The notes below the pieces were generated by a model. The model saw only the letters and a list, made by a program, of their open reading frames with translations, had not been told where the DNA came from and did not search any database. From positions 1 to 49,472 of the forward strand of contig CAIVGL010000083.1 of the NCBI GenBank assembly GCA_903905505.1: DNA of 49,472 nt, given 5' to 3'. Positions 18,090 through 29,176 of this stretch are shown here, one piece after another (position 1 is the first letter of the stretch; each line of letters opens with the position of its first letter). A program made the translations under genes and the position numbers. The DNA is from an uncultured Bacteroidia bacterium. Lineage in GTDB: Bacteria; Bacteroidota; Bacteroidia; Bacteroidales; Prolixibacteraceae.

Positions 18090-20804
18090 TTAATTAAATA
18101 CTGCATTTAGAATTCGCTCAAGACTTCTTTTGTGTTTATCTAACATTCCAGTAGCAGGACTAGCGCTTTCAGGACGACAAATTAATTCAAGTTGAAGTTC
18201 TGGAAACTTACGTGCAATATATGGCCAAGCGCCCATATTGGCTGGTTCATCTTGTACCCACAAGACCCGCTTCGCATTTGGATTCTTGAACTTTAGCTGA
18301 CGCAGTTCTTCTGATGGGAATGGATATAGTTGCTCAACTCGAATAATAGGTTGATTTTTAAGTCCTAATTTCTCACGCCTTTCCAATAATTCGTAATATA
18401 TTTTTCCCGTTGTAAAGATTAAAACTTCAGCTTTACCTGGAGCAACAGTGTCATCAGGAATGATCTCCATAAACTCATGCGAGGATAGATGCTCAATTGG
18501 AGATACCACCATCGGATGTCGCAATAGACTCTTGGGGGTAAATACAACCATTGGAATACGAACATTTCCTAATACCTGTCTGCGTAAAAGATGGAACATA
18601 TTTGCCGGTGTGGTAGGCATCATCACTTGCATATTGTGATTGGTACACAACGACAACATCCGTTCGACACGTCCACTTGAGTGCTCCGATCCCTGCCCTT
18701 CATAACCATGAGGAAGGAATAACACTAACCCATTCATTAATCCCCATTTCTCGCCTGCAGAACTAATATATTGATCAATAACTACTTGAGCTACATTGCT
18801 GAAATCACCAAATTGTGCCTCCCAGATGGTAAGTCCTTTGGGATAGAACATCGAGTATCCATATTCGAATCCCATTACTCCATACTCATTAAGCGGAGAG
18901 TTGTATACACTGAATTTAGCCTGTTTGGTAGCGACGTTTTTTAGCGGGAAGTATTTTTCTGTCCCCTCTTCCATAACAATAGCGGCGTGACGATGCGAAA
19001 AAGTTCCTCGTTCACAATCCTGGCCACTCAAACGGACAGGAATATCCTCTGCAAGCAAGGAGGCAAAAGCTAATTGTTCAGCTAAAGCCCAGTCAACCTT
19101 ATTTTCAGCTAACAACTGACGACGATCAGCTAATATCTTAATGATCTTTCCAAAGAATTTCTTCTCGTTGGGTAAGGTGTTTATTTTTAATCCTAATTCT
19201 TTCAACTTAGCTCCAGATACACCTGTAGGGGTAGAGATGATTTCTGCAGGTTCAGGAAAACGGTATTCTTTATATTCATCAACTAAGAAGCTTTTGATCT
19301 TAACCTTGTCAATACCTTTGCTGACTTCATATTTACTTTCCAAATGTTGATTGAATTCATCAATTTCTGAAAGCACTTCCTCCTGCGTCATTACCCCAGC
19401 TTCGATTAATTTGCTGGCATAGATATCGCGAGGATTTGGATGTTGCGCAATAGCTTTGTATAAGAATGGTTGCGTAAATCGAGGCTCATCACCCTCATTG
19501 TGACCATATTTACGGTACGAAAGGATATCGATAAAAACATCACTATGAAAGTGTTGTCGGAATTCTAACGCTAGCTTAACCGTAAAGATTATTGCTTCTG
19601 CATCATCACCATTTACATGAAAAACAGGAGAGCGTGTAATCTTGGCAACATCGGTGCAATAGGTGCTTGATCGCGCATCTAAATAATCGGTCGTAAATCC
19701 GATTTGATTATTTACCACGATATGGATTGTCCCACCCGTTTTATAACCAGGTAGTTGCGACATTTGTATGACTTCGTAGACAACACCTTGACCTGCAATT
19801 GCAGCGTCACCATGGATAATAATCGGGGCTATTTTATTGAAATCACCTTGATAAGTGTAGTCTATTTTCGCTCTAACCATACCTTCGGCTAGAGGTGCTA
19901 CGGCTTCAAGATGAGAAGGGTTTGGCAATAGGCTTAGTTTAACCTTAGAGCCATTTTTTGTGATTATTTCTTTGTCAAAACCTAAATGATATTTGACATC
20001 ACCAAGTTCAATGCCATCTTCATATTCTGTTGCATAAAACTCTTTGAAGATATTTTCATACGGTTTCTTTAAAATATTAGCTAGAACATTCAAACGACCG
20101 CGATGCGAGATGCCGATTACATACTCTTCAAGTCCAAGATGGACCCCATGTTCTACAATGGCGTTTAGTGCAGGGATTAAACCTTCAGTCCCTTCTAATG
20201 AAAATCGCTTAGCTCCAACAAACTTCGTATGAATGAAATTCTCAAAGCCTGCAGCCTCTTTTAAATAGTTAAAGATCTCTTTTTGATTCTCAACTTGAAG
20301 TTTTTCTGTATTTTGAGTGCTCTCCATTCTCCGTTTTAGCCAATCAATTAGCTCAGGATTACGCATATAGAGGTATTCAACTCCAATCGACTCACAGTAG
20401 GTATGTTCAAGGTGAGCAATAATGGTGCTTAAGGATGAAGCGCCAATGCCAATCTCTTTTCCAGCTTCAAAGACTTGATTTAAATCACTCTCTTGAAGAC
20501 CAAAATTGGTGTAGTCTAAGGTAGGAGTATATTGACGACGACGTCTAACTGGATTGGTGCGTGTGAAAAGATGACCTCTTTGGCGGTAACCATTGATGAG
20601 ATTTAGAATACAGAATTCTTTTTCTAAATGACTTTTATCAACCAAATCTGATGATTTTGAATCGTATGCTTTGCGAGCTAATTCAAATCCTTCGAAAAAA
20701 TTACGCCAACTTTCATCAATATCTTGTGGGTTTTGAAGGTAAAGTTTATACAATTCTTCAATTGCTCCAATTTCTTGATTTCCGACTAAAGAGAACCTAT
20801 CCAT
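18090..20804 (-). CDS. sucA: 2-oxoglutarate dehydrogenase E1
   Basis: The thiamine-diphosphate-dependent decarboxylase of the 2-oxoglutarate dehydrogenase complex has 904 residues here, near the usual 900-930. The N-terminal segment has the E1o signature Y-x-x-Y-L-x-N-P followed by S-W-R-x-F-F. The active-site region includes G-I-S-H-R-G-R-L-N-V-L. The thiamine-binding stretch H-G-D-A-A-I-A-G-Q-G is followed about 30 residues later by N-N-Q-I-G-F-T-T. A C-terminal transketolase-like domain contains G-H-G-Y-E-G-Q-G-S-E-H-S-type sequence. It is the first gene of a sucA-sucB operon with a plausible promoter just upstream. Confidence 0.97.
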   Translation of the reverse strand: MDRFSLVGNQEIGAIEELYKLYLQNPQDIDESWRNFFEGFELARKAYDSKSSDLVDKSHLEKEFCILNLINGYRQRGHLFTRTNPVRRRRQYTPTLDYTNFGLQESDLNQVFEAGKEIGIGASSLSTIIAHLEHTYCESIGVEYLYMRNPELIDWLKRRMESTQNTEKLQVENQKEIFNYLKEAAGFENFIHTKFVGAKRFSLEGTEGLIPALNAIVEHGVHLGLEEYVIGISHRGRLNVLANILKKPYENIFKEFYATEYEDGIELGDVKYHLGFDKEIITKNGSKVKLSLLPNPSHLEAVAPLAEGMVRAKIDYTYQGDFNKIAPIIIHGDAAIAGQGVVYEVIQMSQLPGYKTGGTIHIVVNNQIGFTTDYLDARSSTYCTDVAKITRSPVFHVNGDDAEAIIFTVKLALEFRQHFHSDVFIDILSYRKYGHNEGDEPRFTQPFLYKAIAQHPNPRDIYASKLIEAGVMTQEEVLSEIDEFNQHLESKYEVSKGIDKVKIKSFLVDEYKEYRFPEPAEIISTPTGVSGAKLKELGLKINTLPNEKKFFGKIIKILADRRQLLAENKVDWALAEQLAFASLLAEDIPVRLSGQDCERGTFSHRHAAIVMEEGTEKYFPLKNVATKQAKFSVYNSPLNEYGVMGFEYGYSMFYPKGLTIWEAQFGDFSNVAQVVIDQYISSAGEKWGLMNGLVLFLPHGYEGQGSEHSSGRVERMLSLCTNHNMQVMMPTTPANMFHLLRRQVLGNVRIPMVVFTPKSLLRHPMVVSPIEHLSSHEFMEIIPDDTVAPGKAEVLIFTTGKIYYELLERREKLGLKNQPIIRVEQLYPFPSEELRQLKFKNPNAKRVLWVQDEPANMGAWPYIARKFPELQLELICRPESASPATGMLDKHKRSLERILNAVFN

Positions 20805-20831
20805 TTTGAAAATTTAATACCTTAATAATTA

Positions 20832-20860
20832 CAAATAAAGCACGAATTAGTTCAATCAAA
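20832..20860 (-). promoter_or_regulatory. Putative sucAB promoter
   Basis: On the minus strand a TTTG (20860-20857) is followed after 17 bases by TTTATTTG (20839-20832), seven of eight matches to TAnnTTTG. The expected start of transcription would give a short leader of about 20 bases before the ATG at 20804. Confidence 0.5.
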
Positions 20861-21024
20861 TTGAGCAACTAAAAGAGCTGTATCTGGATATTCAAAAAAA
20901 AGAACCAATTTTAGGTCTTTATTTTTTGATGGTTAAAAATATTTTGCAAATTTCTAAATAATTGGCGAAGTAATCTTACTATTTGGTTATTTTTTTTAGC
21001 AATAAGTAATAATTATATACGTTT

Positions 21025-23901
21025 ATGATCGGATTTTTAAATCAAGTGGGTTCACATTTGTTTAAAATACATGCAGAAAATATCCATAAACTGACACTCG
21101 TATTCCCAAATCGAAGAGGTGGTGCGTTCTTTAGTCATTACTTAAATAGCTTGGTTGTTAAGCCAATCATCTCGCCTGAGATTGTAACAATCGATGAACT
21201 TTTCTCAACTCTTTCTCCGCTACATGTCCCTGATAGACTGAGTCTTGTGTTTCGATTGTATCGTATTTATCAGAAATTAACAAAGACCAAGGAGCGCTTT
21301 GATGACTTTTATTTCTGGGGTGATATGTTGGTAAGTGATTTTGATCAAGTGGATAAATACTTAGTTGATGCACACGAACTATTCACAAATATCACTGAGC
21401 TTAAGGAGATCGAGGATCGTTTTAGTGTATTGCCGGAAGAGGAGAAAGAAAGACTCGAAAATTTTTGGAAAACACTATCAAATAATGAAAAATCGAATAC
21501 TCAACAGGAGTTTCTAAGGCTTTGGAAGGATCTTTTTGGGGTATATACGGAGTTTAAATCTTCCTTGTTCGCCGAAGGACTAGCTTTTGAAGGGATGGTT
21601 TATCGAGAGGTTGTGGAGAATAGCCTGGCTAAGAATAGTTCCTTATTTGAAGGTAAACAATTTATTTTTATCGGTTTTAATGCCTTGAATTCCTGTGAGG
21701 AGATGCTATTTGATTATCTGAAATTAAATAAAAAAGCTCAGTTTTATTGGGATTTCGATCCATACTATTTGGATGATGAGAATCAAGAGGCTGGATATTT
21801 CTTGCGAAAGAACATGATTCGATTTTCACAATCCGAAGATTTAGGTAGATCAGAGTCGTATTTTAAATCGAATAAATCCATAGAGATTGTCAGCATCGCA
21901 TCCCAGTTAGGCCAAGCCCAAGTGGCTGCAAATGTGCTTGTTCAAAATGGTTATCAGGCCATAAATTCTGATGATACAGCTATCGTGCTTTGCGATGAAG
22001 AGTTGTTGCTTCCCATGCTTAGTTCACTCCCAGACTCTCAGAACAAAGTTAATGTAACGATGGGCTATCCCATGAAATCAACCCCGATATATGGCTTAAT
22101 CACCCAGGTGGTTGATCTCCAGAAAAATTGCAGGGTTGAAAATGAAGCCCATTTGTTTTATTATAAGGATGTCAATGCGGTGCTAAATCATCAGCTTATC
22201 TTGGATCTAGATCCATTTGCATGTCGTAACCTGACAGCGCTAATTAAAAAAAGGAATTTGATTTATGTTTCAGAAAGGGACCTTAAAGCGACTCCTTTTT
22301 TCAATCAATTATTTGCTTTTCCAGAGAGGATCTTAGACCTTTCTGATTATTTTCTTCAGCTTATTGAAACTCTATTAGAACATTGGCAAAACAAGAAGGA
22401 GGGGAGCGAAAATACCATGGTTTACTGCGAATACCTTTATCAATCTTTTCTGGCGGTAAACAAGCTAAAAGGGATACTGATAGAGGATGGTGCCAAGGTT
22501 TTTGAAAAGGAGAATTTTATTTCCAAAGATTCCTTTTTCAGATTTCTAGGTCAATACCTCTCTAGTTTATCTATCCCTTTTGAGGGTGAACCTCTTGAGG
22601 GATTGCAGATTATGGGGATATTGGAGACCCGAACCTTAGACTTTAAAAACTTGATTGTGCTATCGATGAACGACAGTATAATGCCGAAGACTTCCTCCGG
22701 TGGTTCATTTATTCCATTTAATCTTCGGCGCGTATTCGGGTTGCCGACAATTGAGGAGCAAAATGCGATGTATGCCTATTATTTCTACCGTCTGATACAG
22801 CGTGCTGAAAAAGTGACATTCGTATATGATTCTGGCGTTAGTGGATTATCCACAGGGGAGAAAAGTCGTTACCTGTATCAGCTAGAACTTGAATCTAAAT
22901 TTCAGATCAAAGAGGTAAATATGGGCTATAATTTAGCCGCAATTGTGAACACCCCAATTGTGGTTCCCAAAGATCAACAGGTTATGAAGCGGCTAGCTAA
23001 ATATCTTGATGGGTCTAAGTCTTTGTCCCCTAGTGCAATAGATAAATACCTAGCTTGTTCGCTGCAATTTTACTTTAGATATGTTGCTGGACTCTATGAT
23101 CCAGAAGAGATGCCAGAGGAGGTTGATTCTAAGACGTTTGGTACACTTTTTCATGATGTGATGGAAAATTTTTATAAACCTTATGTCCAGAAAATTATAG
23201 AGCCAGATCAATTACGCTCACTTATTGCGGATCAAGAGTCTTTAAAGGAACTCGTGAAGAGCTCCTTTTCTAGGGTCTATTTTAAAATGGATACCACAGC
23301 CGATTCGAGCTTGTTTACGGGACAAAATTGGTTGGTATTTGAAGTTGTCATGAAGTATGTGAATCAGATCCTTACTTTTGATTTAAAGCGAGCTCCATTT
23401 ATGGTTCTAGGTGTTGAAGAAGAGGTTTATACCACTGTCGAGATCAATGAGGGCGAACAGAAGGTAAAGATCGGAGGACTAATCGATCGGATGGATCAAA
23501 TTGGTTCTGAGGTGCAGATTTTTGATTATAAAACGGGAAGCGATACCCTTAGTTTTTCAATGCTAAAGGATCTGTTTGATCCTAACGGGCTTTCTAGGAA
23601 TAAGGCAGCTTTTCAGATCCTTCTCTATGCTTATGTTGTTCATCGAAATCATCCTGAAATGGCAAAGATCTCACCTAATATTTATCTTATCCGTGAGCTT
23701 TTTCAACGCGAATTCAACTCCTCGCTTAAATCTAAAGAGAATGGGAATTTGCCGATCGATTTTGTGCCAATAGCCACCTCTTTTGAGACTCATTTAGTAG
23801 AACTACTTGAGGAGATATTTAATTCAAATATCTCATTTCAACAGACTACAGTTGCTGCTCATTGCAAGTATTGCTCTTATAAAACGATTTGTAGACGCTA
23901 A
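21025..23901 (+). CDS. AddB/RexB-like PD-(D/E)XK nuclease
   Basis: The 958-residue protein resembles the AddB subunit of AddAB-type recombination nucleases. It has a long, degenerate helicase-like N-terminal part with no Walker A motif, then a C-terminal nuclease domain. That domain has a first Cys in Y-L-A-C-S-L-Q-F, an F-H-D-V-M-E-N-F segment, the catalytic D-R-M-D-Q and D-Y-K-T-G strand pair, and a terminal C-K-Y-C-S-Y-K-T-I-C. The spaced cysteines are the AddB-type iron-sulfur staple. Such proteins resect double-strand breaks with a UvrD-like partner, AddA. No such helicase adjoins it: sucA is upstream on the other strand and trmD is convergent. Family is well supported, complex membership inferred. 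Confidence 0.88.
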   Translation: MIGFLNQVGSHLFKIHAENIHKLTLVFPNRRGGAFFSHYLNSLVVKPIISPEIVTIDELFSTLSPLHVPDRLSLVFRLYRIYQKLTKTKERFDDFYFWGDMLVSDFDQVDKYLVDAHELFTNITELKEIEDRFSVLPEEEKERLENFWKTLSNNEKSNTQQEFLRLWKDLFGVYTEFKSSLFAEGLAFEGMVYREVVENSLAKNSSLFEGKQFIFIGFNALNSCEEMLFDYLKLNKKAQFYWDFDPYYLDDENQEAGYFLRKNMIRFSQSEDLGRSESYFKSNKSIEIVSIASQLGQAQVAANVLVQNGYQAINSDDTAIVLCDEELLLPMLSSLPDSQNKVNVTMGYPMKSTPIYGLITQVVDLQKNCRVENEAHLFYYKDVNAVLNHQLILDLDPFACRNLTALIKKRNLIYVSERDLKATPFFNQLFAFPERILDLSDYFLQLIETLLEHWQNKKEGSENTMVYCEYLYQSFLAVNKLKGILIEDGAKVFEKENFISKDSFFRFLGQYLSSLSIPFEGEPLEGLQIMGILETRTLDFKNLIVLSMNDSIMPKTSSGGSFIPFNLRRVFGLPTIEEQNAMYAYYFYRLIQRAEKVTFVYDSGVSGLSTGEKSRYLYQLELESKFQIKEVNMGYNLAAIVNTPIVVPKDQQVMKRLAKYLDGSKSLSPSAIDKYLACSLQFYFRYVAGLYDPEEMPEEVDSKTFGTLFHDVMENFYKPYVQKIIEPDQLRSLIADQESLKELVKSSFSRVYFKMDTTADSSLFTGQNWLVFEVVMKYVNQILTFDLKRAPFMVLGVEEEVYTTVEINEGEQKVKIGGLIDRMDQIGSEVQIFDYKTGSDTLSFSMLKDLFDPNGLSRNKAAFQILLYAYVVHRNHPEMAKISPNIYLIRELFQREFNSSLKSKENGNLPIDFVPIATSFETHLVELLEEIFNSNISFQQTTVAAHCKYCSYKTICRR

Positions 23902-23981
23902 TCAAGGAGTGAATTTTGGATTTCCGATCACCTAGTTACGTAGCTAATCTACTATTTTCTAATTTTCGAATTTATATAAAG

Positions 23982-24030
23982 AATAATATTTTGTATAAGT
24001 CTGATTAATAGACTAATACGAAATATTATT
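23982..24030. terminator. Long AT-rich hairpin between convergent AddB-like gene and trmD
   Basis: Bases 23982-24002 pair with 24010-24030 over 21 positions, with one G-U pair and one A-A mismatch, around a 7-base loop. It lies 8 bases beyond the trmD stop and 80 beyond the AddB-like stop. The low GC content makes it weaker than the other terminators in this window. Confidence 0.5.
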
Positions 24031-24038
24031 TAAAGCAA

Positions 24039-24716
24039 TTATTTATCTAATAAATCAGGTCTGATAGCCTTAGTTCGTTGATAGGCTTGTTCTTGTTTCC
24101 AGTCATCAACTAATTTATCGTTACCTGAAAGGAGGACCTCTGGAACTTTCCATCCGTTGTAATCAGCAGGTCTGGTATACACCGGAGGTGTGAGTAGTCC
24201 ATCTTGAAACGAATCGGTTAGGGCAGAGGTTTCATCGGATAATACACCTGGGATCAATCGAACGATGGCATCGGTAACAATAGCCGCTGCGAGTTCTCCT
24301 CCAGTTAATACGTAGTCGCCAATGGAGATTTCCAATGTCACCAAATGATCCCTAACTCGCTGATCTATTCCTTTGTAGTGACCACATAGCATAATTAAAT
24401 TCTGCTTAAGAGAAAGTTGATTGGCGTCTCGCTGAACAAATTGTCGAGCGTCAGGTGTAAGAAAAATGACCTCATCATATGCTCGTTGACTTTTAAGTTC
24501 AGTGATGGCTTTATCTATTGGAGCAATAGACATAACCATTCCTGCACCTTTGCTAAATGCATAGTCATCAACACGTTTGTGCTTATCTTCCGACCAATCG
24601 CGAATGTTGTGAACATGAATTTCTACCAACCCTTTGTCTTTAGCCCGTTGAAGAATAGAGTGGTTCAATGGACTTTCCAATAATTCGGGCACGACAGTCA
24701 GAATATCGATACGCAT
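24039..24716 (-). CDS. trmD: tRNA (guanine-37-N1)-methyltransferase
   Basis: TrmD methylates G37 next to the anticodon using S-adenosylmethionine and prevents frameshifting. I start it at 24716 (225 residues), where the sequence begins [11 protein letters not shown], the family's first beta strand. An in-frame ATG at 24758 falls inside the -33 element of the promoter, so it cannot be used from that promoter. The SPOUT trefoil knot is visible in [12 protein letters not shown], with the general base Asp soon after, in the I-V-T-D-A segment. G-A-G-M-V-M also matches. It stands alone here, without rpsP, rimM or rplS. Confidence 0.96.
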   Translation of the reverse strand: MRIDILTVVPELLESPLNHSILQRAKDKGLVEIHVHNIRDWSEDKHKRVDDYAFSKGAGMVMSIAPIDKAITELKSQRAYDEVIFLTPDARQFVQRDANQLSLKQNLIMLCGHYKGIDQRVRDHLVTLEISIGDYVLTGGELAAAIVTDAIVRLIPGVLSDETSALTDSFQDGLLTPPVYTRPADYNGWKVPEVLLSGNDKLVDDWKQEQAYQRTKAIRPDLLDK

Positions 24717-24729
24717 AGTTCTTTTTTTA

Positions 24730-24759
24730 CAAAAGTAGTAAACCCGATGGTTCTTCAAA
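24730..24759 (-). promoter_or_regulatory. Bacteroidota-type promoter of trmD
   Basis: The minus strand carries TTTG (24759-24756), an 18-base spacer, then TACTTTTG (24737-24730), a full match to TAnnTTTG. Transcription would start only a few bases before the ATG at 24716, giving an almost leaderless message. This is the clearest promoter in the window and it fixes the trmD start. Confidence 0.65.
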
Positions 24760-25174
24760 AAGGATCAAGTTTATTTCACTTGAAGGGGTTAGGGATAAAT
24801 CTAGAAACTTTGAAATTAAGGGAGTCGACAATCGGGTGTGGAAATCTCTAAAACGGGATAATTAGCGGCTGTTTTAGTTGAGTATGGATCACTTGTATAG
24901 CTGTTAATATTGATCTTTTCTCCCCATATTTTAGATTTTACTTCGTTTTGCAACTATTCTATTCACATCTAAATCAGTTGAAATTTAGCCTCTTTAGTCT
25001 ATTTAGTATTTTGAAAAACAGACAGATAGATTAATCGGTTAAATTTGGAATGAGGCAATCGTTATTTGGAACAAAAATATGTTAGCGAATAAGTTGAGTA
25101 TTAGCTTGTAAATATCTATTTTCGTAAAATAATATTGTAATCATCCTGGCTTAATCGCCCTAACTATTTTTCTG
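24760..25174. other. Intergenic region between trmD and the DUF349 gene
   Basis: About 415 bases with no credible gene on either strand. It contains a full TAnnTTTG match at 25040-25047 (plus strand), preceded by a TTTG at 25010-25013, but the 26-base spacing is too long for a confident promoter. Several homopolymer A and T runs are present. No tRNA, riboswitch or strong hairpin was recognised. A long leader or a small RNA cannot be excluded. Confidence 0.45.
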
Positions 25175-27397
25175 ATGGAATCTAACGAATTGAAAAAAAA
25201 GGCAGCAGCCCCAAAAGCTGCATCGTCTAAAAAAGCAGAAGTAAAACCTAAAGCCACCAAAACAAAAGTCGTTGCAGAAGCTGCGAAAAAAGAGAAGCCA
25301 GTAAAGGTTTCTGAAAAAAAGGAGGTTAAATCAAAAAAGGTTACTTCTTCATCTGAAGATAAAGTTAAAGCTTCAAAGCCAATTGCCAAAGAAAAAGCGG
25401 CAGCAGTTGCGAAAACTACCAACGTAAAATCAGCTCCTGCTAAAGAGGCAAAACCTAAAGTGGCTAAAACGGTTGCCAAGACTGAAGTTGTCACTGAGGT
25501 AAAAGAAAAATCGACGAAAGCGAAAAACATTCCAACTCCAGTAGATGGAATTGCCAGTGCCAATGAGAATGTTTTAATCGATCAGATTGTGCAGGCATCT
25601 GCGCATGGGGAAGAGGAGGATGATCTTTTTTCTGATCACGAATTAGATATCCATGCTTTACCTATCCATGATTATTCTTCCTATAGTAAAAATCAACTGG
25701 TTAGTACGCTAAGAAGAATATTGGCTGAAGGCACTGCGGATGAGATTAGACCTCATGCGGAAGCTATAAAGGGTTGTTTTTATAAGATAAGAAATAGTGA
25801 AATACAAGAGCAGAAAGCAGCATTCTTGGCCGAAGGTCATGAAGAGGTTTTGTTTGAAGCTTCAGACGATCTATTTGAGGTTGAATTAAAAGATCTATTA
25901 CGTGAATATAAAAATCTTCGGGCTGAATTAAATAGGAAGCAAGAAGCCATAAAAGACGATAATTACGCGAAGAAACTTGCTATTATTGAAGAGATTAAAG
26001 CTTTAATAAATAGTGAAGAGTCTATCAATATGACGTTCCAGGAGTTTAATAACTTACAGGACAAATGGAAAAATATTGGTCAGGTACCGCAAACAAAGGT
26101 TAAAGATTTATGGGAAAATTATCATTATAACGTTGAGTTATTCTACGATTTTGTCAAGATAAACCGTGAATTGCGTGACTTAGATTTACGTCGCAACCAG
26201 GATGAAAAATCTAAGTTGTGTTCTAAAGCTGAAGAGCTAGCGAATGCATCTGAAAAAGAGGCTTTGGCTACGTTCAGGGAACTTCAGAAATTGCATGAGT
26301 CGTGGCGTGAAATAGGTCCCGTTCCTCGGGAGAACAAACAGGAGCTTTGGGAGCGTTTTAAATTAGCCACAACGGTGATTAACAAGCGTTATCAGCAGTT
26401 TTTTGAACACGAGCGTTCTTCACAAAAAGAACAACTGCAAAAAAAGGTTGAACTTTGCGAGCAGGCAGAGCAACATTGTACCTTTACCTCAGATAATCCA
26501 CGCGAATGGAACGATGTAACGGATAAGGTAATTGCGTTACAAGAAGCTTGGAAAAACTCCGGTTTCGGTCCTCGGAAAGAGAATGCAAAAGTTTGGGAGC
26601 GCTTTAGAGCTGCCAATGATGCCTTTTTTCAAAACAAACGTGATTTCTGGAACAAGAGTAAAGATCAACTGAGTAAAAATCTAGCGTTGAAAGTTGAGAT
26701 CTGTGATCAGGCAGAGAAGCTAAAGGAATCAGACGACTGGAAGGCTTCAACAGACAAGCTTATTGCTTTACAGAAAAAATGGAAAGACGTTGGTCCTGTC
26801 CCCCGCAAACAATCAGAGCTGGTTTGGAAAAGATTTAGAAGCGCGTGTGATGAGTTTTTTAATCGTAAAACGACTCATTTCTCTAGCGTTACTGGTGACC
26901 AGGATGAGAATTATAAAGCTAAGATCGCTTTGATCGCTGAGATTGAAAAGTTTAAAGTCTCAGGCAATGCAAAAGAGGATATTGAGGTCTTGAAGAAATT
27001 TCAAGAGAAATGGGCATCTATTGGTTTTGTCCCATTCCGCAAGAAAGAGGAGCTTCAGGCTCGTTATCACTCTTTAGTGGATAATTATTTTGATCAACTT
27101 AAATTAGATGATCAAGATATGGGAATGTATAAATTCAAGAGTAAGATCGAACATCTGGCTTCTCAGCAACGTGGATGGGCTAAGATCAATATGGAGCGCG
27201 ATAAAACAGCGCAGCATCTTAAACAATTAGAGAGTGAAATCAATACTCTTTCTAATAATGTTGGGTTCTTTGGTTCAAGTAAAGGTGCTCAGTCGCTTAT
27301 TCAAGGTGTAAATGACCAGATGGATAAGATTAAGGTTCAGATCGATTATTTAAAACAAAAACTTAAGGTTATCGATTCAACAGAAGAGATTAACTAA
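25175..27397 (+). CDS. DUF349 repeat protein with Lys/Ala-rich N-terminal tail
   Basis: The 740-residue protein has two parts. Residues 1 to about 125 are low complexity, almost all Lys, Ala, Val, Glu, Ser and Thr, strongly basic and probably disordered, resembling a histone H1 tail. From about residue 160 onward there are five DUF349 units of 70-75 residues, each with a W-K/R-x-I/V-G-x-V-P motif followed by W-x-R-F/Y-x-x-A and an F-F aromatic pair. The units are helical and coiled-coil-like. The last stretch is a further predicted coiled coil. DUF349 proteins are widespread in Bacteroidota and their role is not established. The basic tail suggests nucleic acid or ribosome contact, but that is inference. 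It ends at a terminator, so it is probably a single-gene unit. Confidence 0.88.
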   Translation: MESNELKKKAAAPKAASSKKAEVKPKATKTKVVAEAAKKEKPVKVSEKKEVKSKKVTSSSEDKVKASKPIAKEKAAAVAKTTNVKSAPAKEAKPKVAKTVAKTEVVTEVKEKSTKAKNIPTPVDGIASANENVLIDQIVQASAHGEEEDDLFSDHELDIHALPIHDYSSYSKNQLVSTLRRILAEGTADEIRPHAEAIKGCFYKIRNSEIQEQKAAFLAEGHEEVLFEASDDLFEVELKDLLREYKNLRAELNRKQEAIKDDNYAKKLAIIEEIKALINSEESINMTFQEFNNLQDKWKNIGQVPQTKVKDLWENYHYNVELFYDFVKINRELRDLDLRRNQDEKSKLCSKAEELANASEKEALATFRELQKLHESWREIGPVPRENKQELWERFKLATTVINKRYQQFFEHERSSQKEQLQKKVELCEQAEQHCTFTSDNPREWNDVTDKVIALQEAWKNSGFGPRKENAKVWERFRAANDAFFQNKRDFWNKSKDQLSKNLALKVEICDQAEKLKESDDWKASTDKLIALQKKWKDVGPVPRKQSELVWKRFRSACDEFFNRKTTHFSSVTGDQDENYKAKIALIAEIEKFKVSGNAKEDIEVLKKFQEKWASIGFVPFRKKEELQARYHSLVDNYFDQLKLDDQDMGMYKFKSKIEHLASQQRGWAKINMERDKTAQHLKQLESEINTLSNNVGFFGSSKGAQSLIQGVNDQMDKIKVQIDYLKQKLKVIDSTEEIN

Positions 27398-27416
27398 GGT
27401 TTTTTATGCACAATAT

Positions 27417-27448
27417 AATCCCGTTCCACTCAAATGGAGCGGGATTTT
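27417..27448 (+). terminator. Rho-independent terminator after the DUF349 gene
   Basis: Bases 27417-27427 pair with 27436-27446 in an 11-bp stem with one G-U pair, an 8-base loop, and a short TTTT-containing tail. It separates the DUF349 gene from pyrG. Confidence 0.75.
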
Positions 27449-27476
27449 CATTTGACTGAAGGTAACCTATTTTTAA

Positions 27477-29156
<1,680 letters not shown>

Positions 29157-29176
29157 TCCCAATTCGAACTCTTTTT

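Noticed and set aside
25141-25563. A 140-codon minus-strand frame opposite the DUF349 N-terminus
   Set aside because: It is the antisense of the Lys/Ala-rich tail and reads as an Ala/Phe/Thr/Val-rich hydrophobic string with no family features. The plus-strand DUF349 gene is clearly real.
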